From: JAUNQW01 sp043424615
Lineage (GTDB): Bacteria > Bacillota > Bacilli > Lactobacillales > Carnobacteriaceae_A
Length of the DNA: 41,743 nucleotides
NCBI GenBank assembly: GCA_043424615.1
Contig: JBHWOX010000056.1
Span: 1 to 41,743, forward strand
Direction: 5' to 3'
The notes beneath the pieces are model-generated. The model worked only from the letters and a program-made list of their open reading frames with translations, was not told the origin of the DNA and did no database searches. Below, piece after piece: positions 40,386-41,743 of this stretch; within the stretch, counting starts at the first letter, position 1; every line of letters begins with the position of its first letter. The position numbers and the translations under genes were made by a program.

Positions 40386-40414
40386 AATTTAGCACTAAAT
40401 GAAGCTTTTCACAA
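40386..40414 (-). promoter_or_regulatory. Promoter of the redox operon with a Rex-like box
   Basis: TTGTGA (40409-40414), 17 bases, TAAATT (40386-40391). The 18 bases at 40397-40414 read TTGTGAAAAGCTTCATTT on the minus strand. They match 11 of the 14 defined positions of the Rex operator TTGTGAAnnnnTTCACAA, with a perfect left half. Rex senses NADH/NAD+, which would suit a reductase operon. Confidence 0.45.
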
Positions 40415-40506
40415 TTCAGTATCTATAGCATTTCATAATAAACCTTGTCGATTATTAGATTCAGCTATAGATTAAGCCTTCAGGTTAATTTTCAGCCTTC
40501 ATTCCA

Positions 40507-40540
40507 CAAAAAAACATTGATATCATCTTGATATCAATGT
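40507..40540 (-). terminator. dnaB terminator
   Basis: Perfect 12-bp stem ACATTGATATCA / TGATATCAATGT with a 3-base loop and seven T on the minus strand, 35 bases past the dnaB stop. It separates dnaB from the redox operon. Confidence 0.88.
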
Positions 40541-40574
40541 CTGATCAGTTTGTTATCTTTTTGCTATCAAATGG

Positions 40575-41743
40575 TTAAAATGGCGGTGCTTCGTCATCCG
40601 TTCGGAAGGTGAGGGAGGTAAATTTATTGTATTCCTTGATAAAGAGAAGTTGAACAGTCCCCCTAGCCCCATGGCGGTTTTTTTCTATAATGACTTCGAC
40701 TATATTGTCAGAAGCTGATTCTTCTTCATCATCTTCATCGCGATAATAATCATCGCGATATAAAAACCCAACTAAGTCCGCATCCTGCTCGATTGATCCT
40801 GATTCCCTTAAATCACTTAATATCGGCCGTTTGTCTTGACGACTCTCAACAGATCTGGATAATTGTGACAAGGCCATCACGGGAACCTCTAATTCTTTAG
40901 AAATCTTTTTTAACTGGCGGGAAATTTCCGAAACTTCTTGCTGGCGACTTTCTTTAGATGATCCTTCAATCAATTGCAAATAATCAATGACCACAAAGCC
41001 TAGATTGCCTGTTTCTTGCTTCAAGCGACGGCAGCGGGCTCGTATCTCTGATGTCCGGATCCCTGGCGTATCATCGATATAAATATTGGCATCGGATAAG
41101 CTTCCTGTGGCGACAATTAAGTTTTGCCATTCTTCATCAGACAATTGCCCGGTTCGCAGATGAGAAGCATCAATCGACCCTTCTGCACAGATCATCCGGT
41201 TAACCAGCTGGGAAGCGGACATCTCCAAAGAAAAGATGGCGACTGTTTGACGGGACTTAGTCGCCACATTTTGAGCTACATTAAGAGCAAAAGCCGTTTT
41301 TCCGACACCTGGTCGAGCAGCCAATATAAAGAGCTCATCCGGGTGCAAACCGGCTGTAATAGCGTCTAAAGCGCCGTATCCAGTAGACAGGCCAGTAATG
41401 GATTCATCATTCTGATACAGCCGGTCGATTTCATTCATATTCGACTGAATGACCCCAGAGATATGTTGTAAACCTTCACGATTGCGATTTTCAGCAACCT
41501 TTAGTATATCCTTTTCCGCCTGATCAAGGATATCTGCCGTATCCATTCGCTGTTCATAGGCATCTTTTTCAATCTCTTGGGAAACTTGAATCAACCGTCT
41601 TAAGATGGCCTTTTCTTCAACAATTTTGGCATAGAAAACGATATTAGCCGCACTCGGAACATTCATCAGCAAATCACTTAAGTATGAACGTCCACCAATG
41701 TCTTCTAATTGGTCCTGTTTCTCAAGCAGAGAGGCCACGAGGC
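40575..41743 (-). CDS. dnaB: Replicative DNA helicase DnaB (5' end cut by window)
   Basis: Hexameric helicase that unwinds DNA at the fork. At least 389 codons are visible and the frame runs off the window edge, so some 60-70 N-terminal residues are missing compared with the usual 440-460. The GTG at 41738 is not the true start. The end of the N-terminal domain (DIGGRSYLSDLLMNVPSAANIVFYAKIVEEKAILRRLI) is present. The RecA-like motor has Walker A ARPGVGKTAFALN, FSLEMSASQLVNRMIC, Walker B VVIDYLQLIEG and SQLSRSVESRQDKRPILSDLRESGSIEQDAD. No intein is seen in the visible part. Confidence 0.97.
   Translation of the reverse strand, partial: LVASLLEKQDQLEDIGGRSYLSDLLMNVPSAANIVFYAKIVEEKAILRRLIQVSQEIEKDAYEQRMDTADILDQAEKDILKVAENRNREGLQHISGVIQSNMNEIDRLYQNDESITGLSTGYGALDAITAGLHPDELFILAARPGVGKTAFALNVAQNVATKSRQTVAIFSLEMSASQLVNRMICAEGSIDASHLRTGQLSDEEWQNLIVATGSLSDANIYIDDTPGIRTSEIRARCRRLKQETGNLGFVVIDYLQLIEGSSKESRQQEVSEISRQLKKISKELEVPVMALSQLSRSVESRQDKRPILSDLRESGSIEQDADLVGFLYRDDYYRDEDDEEESASDNIVEVIIEKNRHGARGTVQLLFIKEYNKFTSLTFRTDDEAPPF

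Overview
The window reads as chromosomal DNA from a low-GC Gram-positive bacterium. A Lactobacillales member, perhaps of the Aerococcaceae, is my best guess; this is inferred from protein style, not from any search. Supporting signs are strong AAAGGAGG ribosome sites, a seryl-tRNA synthetase T-box, a CopY repressor with the CxCx4CxC motif, a MurE of lysine type, ABC transporters with fused binding and permease parts, and a soj/spo0J-type parAB operon next to rsmG. Codon style looks even throughout. I see no insertion sequence, prophage, integrase, tRNA, rRNA or CRISPR.

Layout, left to right (most genes are on the minus strand). 1-2.4 kb: msrA and T-box-controlled serS. 2.4-5.6 kb: a response regulator, histidine kinase and D-Ala-D-Ala carboxypeptidase operon. 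5.7-9.0 kb: copY-copA-yidD with a readable CopY-controlled promoter. 9.1-11.2 kb (plus strand): a MurE ligase and a DUF308 membrane protein. 11.3-17.8 kb: a guanylate-kinase-like protein, then an amino-acid block in which two fused binding-protein/permease transporters flank argH and argG. 18-22.2 kb: a beta-lactamase-fold serine hydrolase, a zinc-binding lipoprotein with His-rich 20-residue repeats behind a Zur-like box, a thioredoxin-fold protein and a cytosine-deaminase-like enzyme. 22.3-28.4 kb: sbcDC, and a divergent pair coding for a TPM-domain membrane protein and a PspA homologue. 28.4-32.8 kb: rsmG-parA-parB-DUF951-ychF-DUF1129, the kind of set usually found near the replication origin. 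33.0-35.7 kb: sigI-rsgI plus a second RsgI-like lipoprotein. 35.8-40.3 kb: a compact six-gene operon. 40.6 kb to the edge: dnaB, cut by the window.

Two regions deserve most attention. The first is the six-gene operon: a MIP18-family Fe-S protein, a 2-hydroxyacyl-CoA dehydratase-type ATP-dependent activator, an unusually short dehydratase-like protein, a full-length dehydratase/double-cubane-like protein, a DUF3343 protein and a radical SAM protein. It has its own promoter, a Rex-like operator and its own terminator. It looks like a self-contained low-potential redox system with no recognised substrate. The second is the SigI module, in which two consecutive membrane-attached proteins both carry the Asn-Pro motif of the RsgI extracytoplasmic domain and both end in a run of aspartates. 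This suggests a two-part or duplicated anti-sigma sensor.

The remaining genes are mostly housekeeping, but several promoters and operators can be read directly. These are CopY boxes over a TTGACA-17-TAAACT promoter, a Zur-like palindrome just downstream of a TTGACA-17-TATACT promoter, and a complete serS T-box with its promoter. All function calls come from motif recognition by eye; no database search was run.
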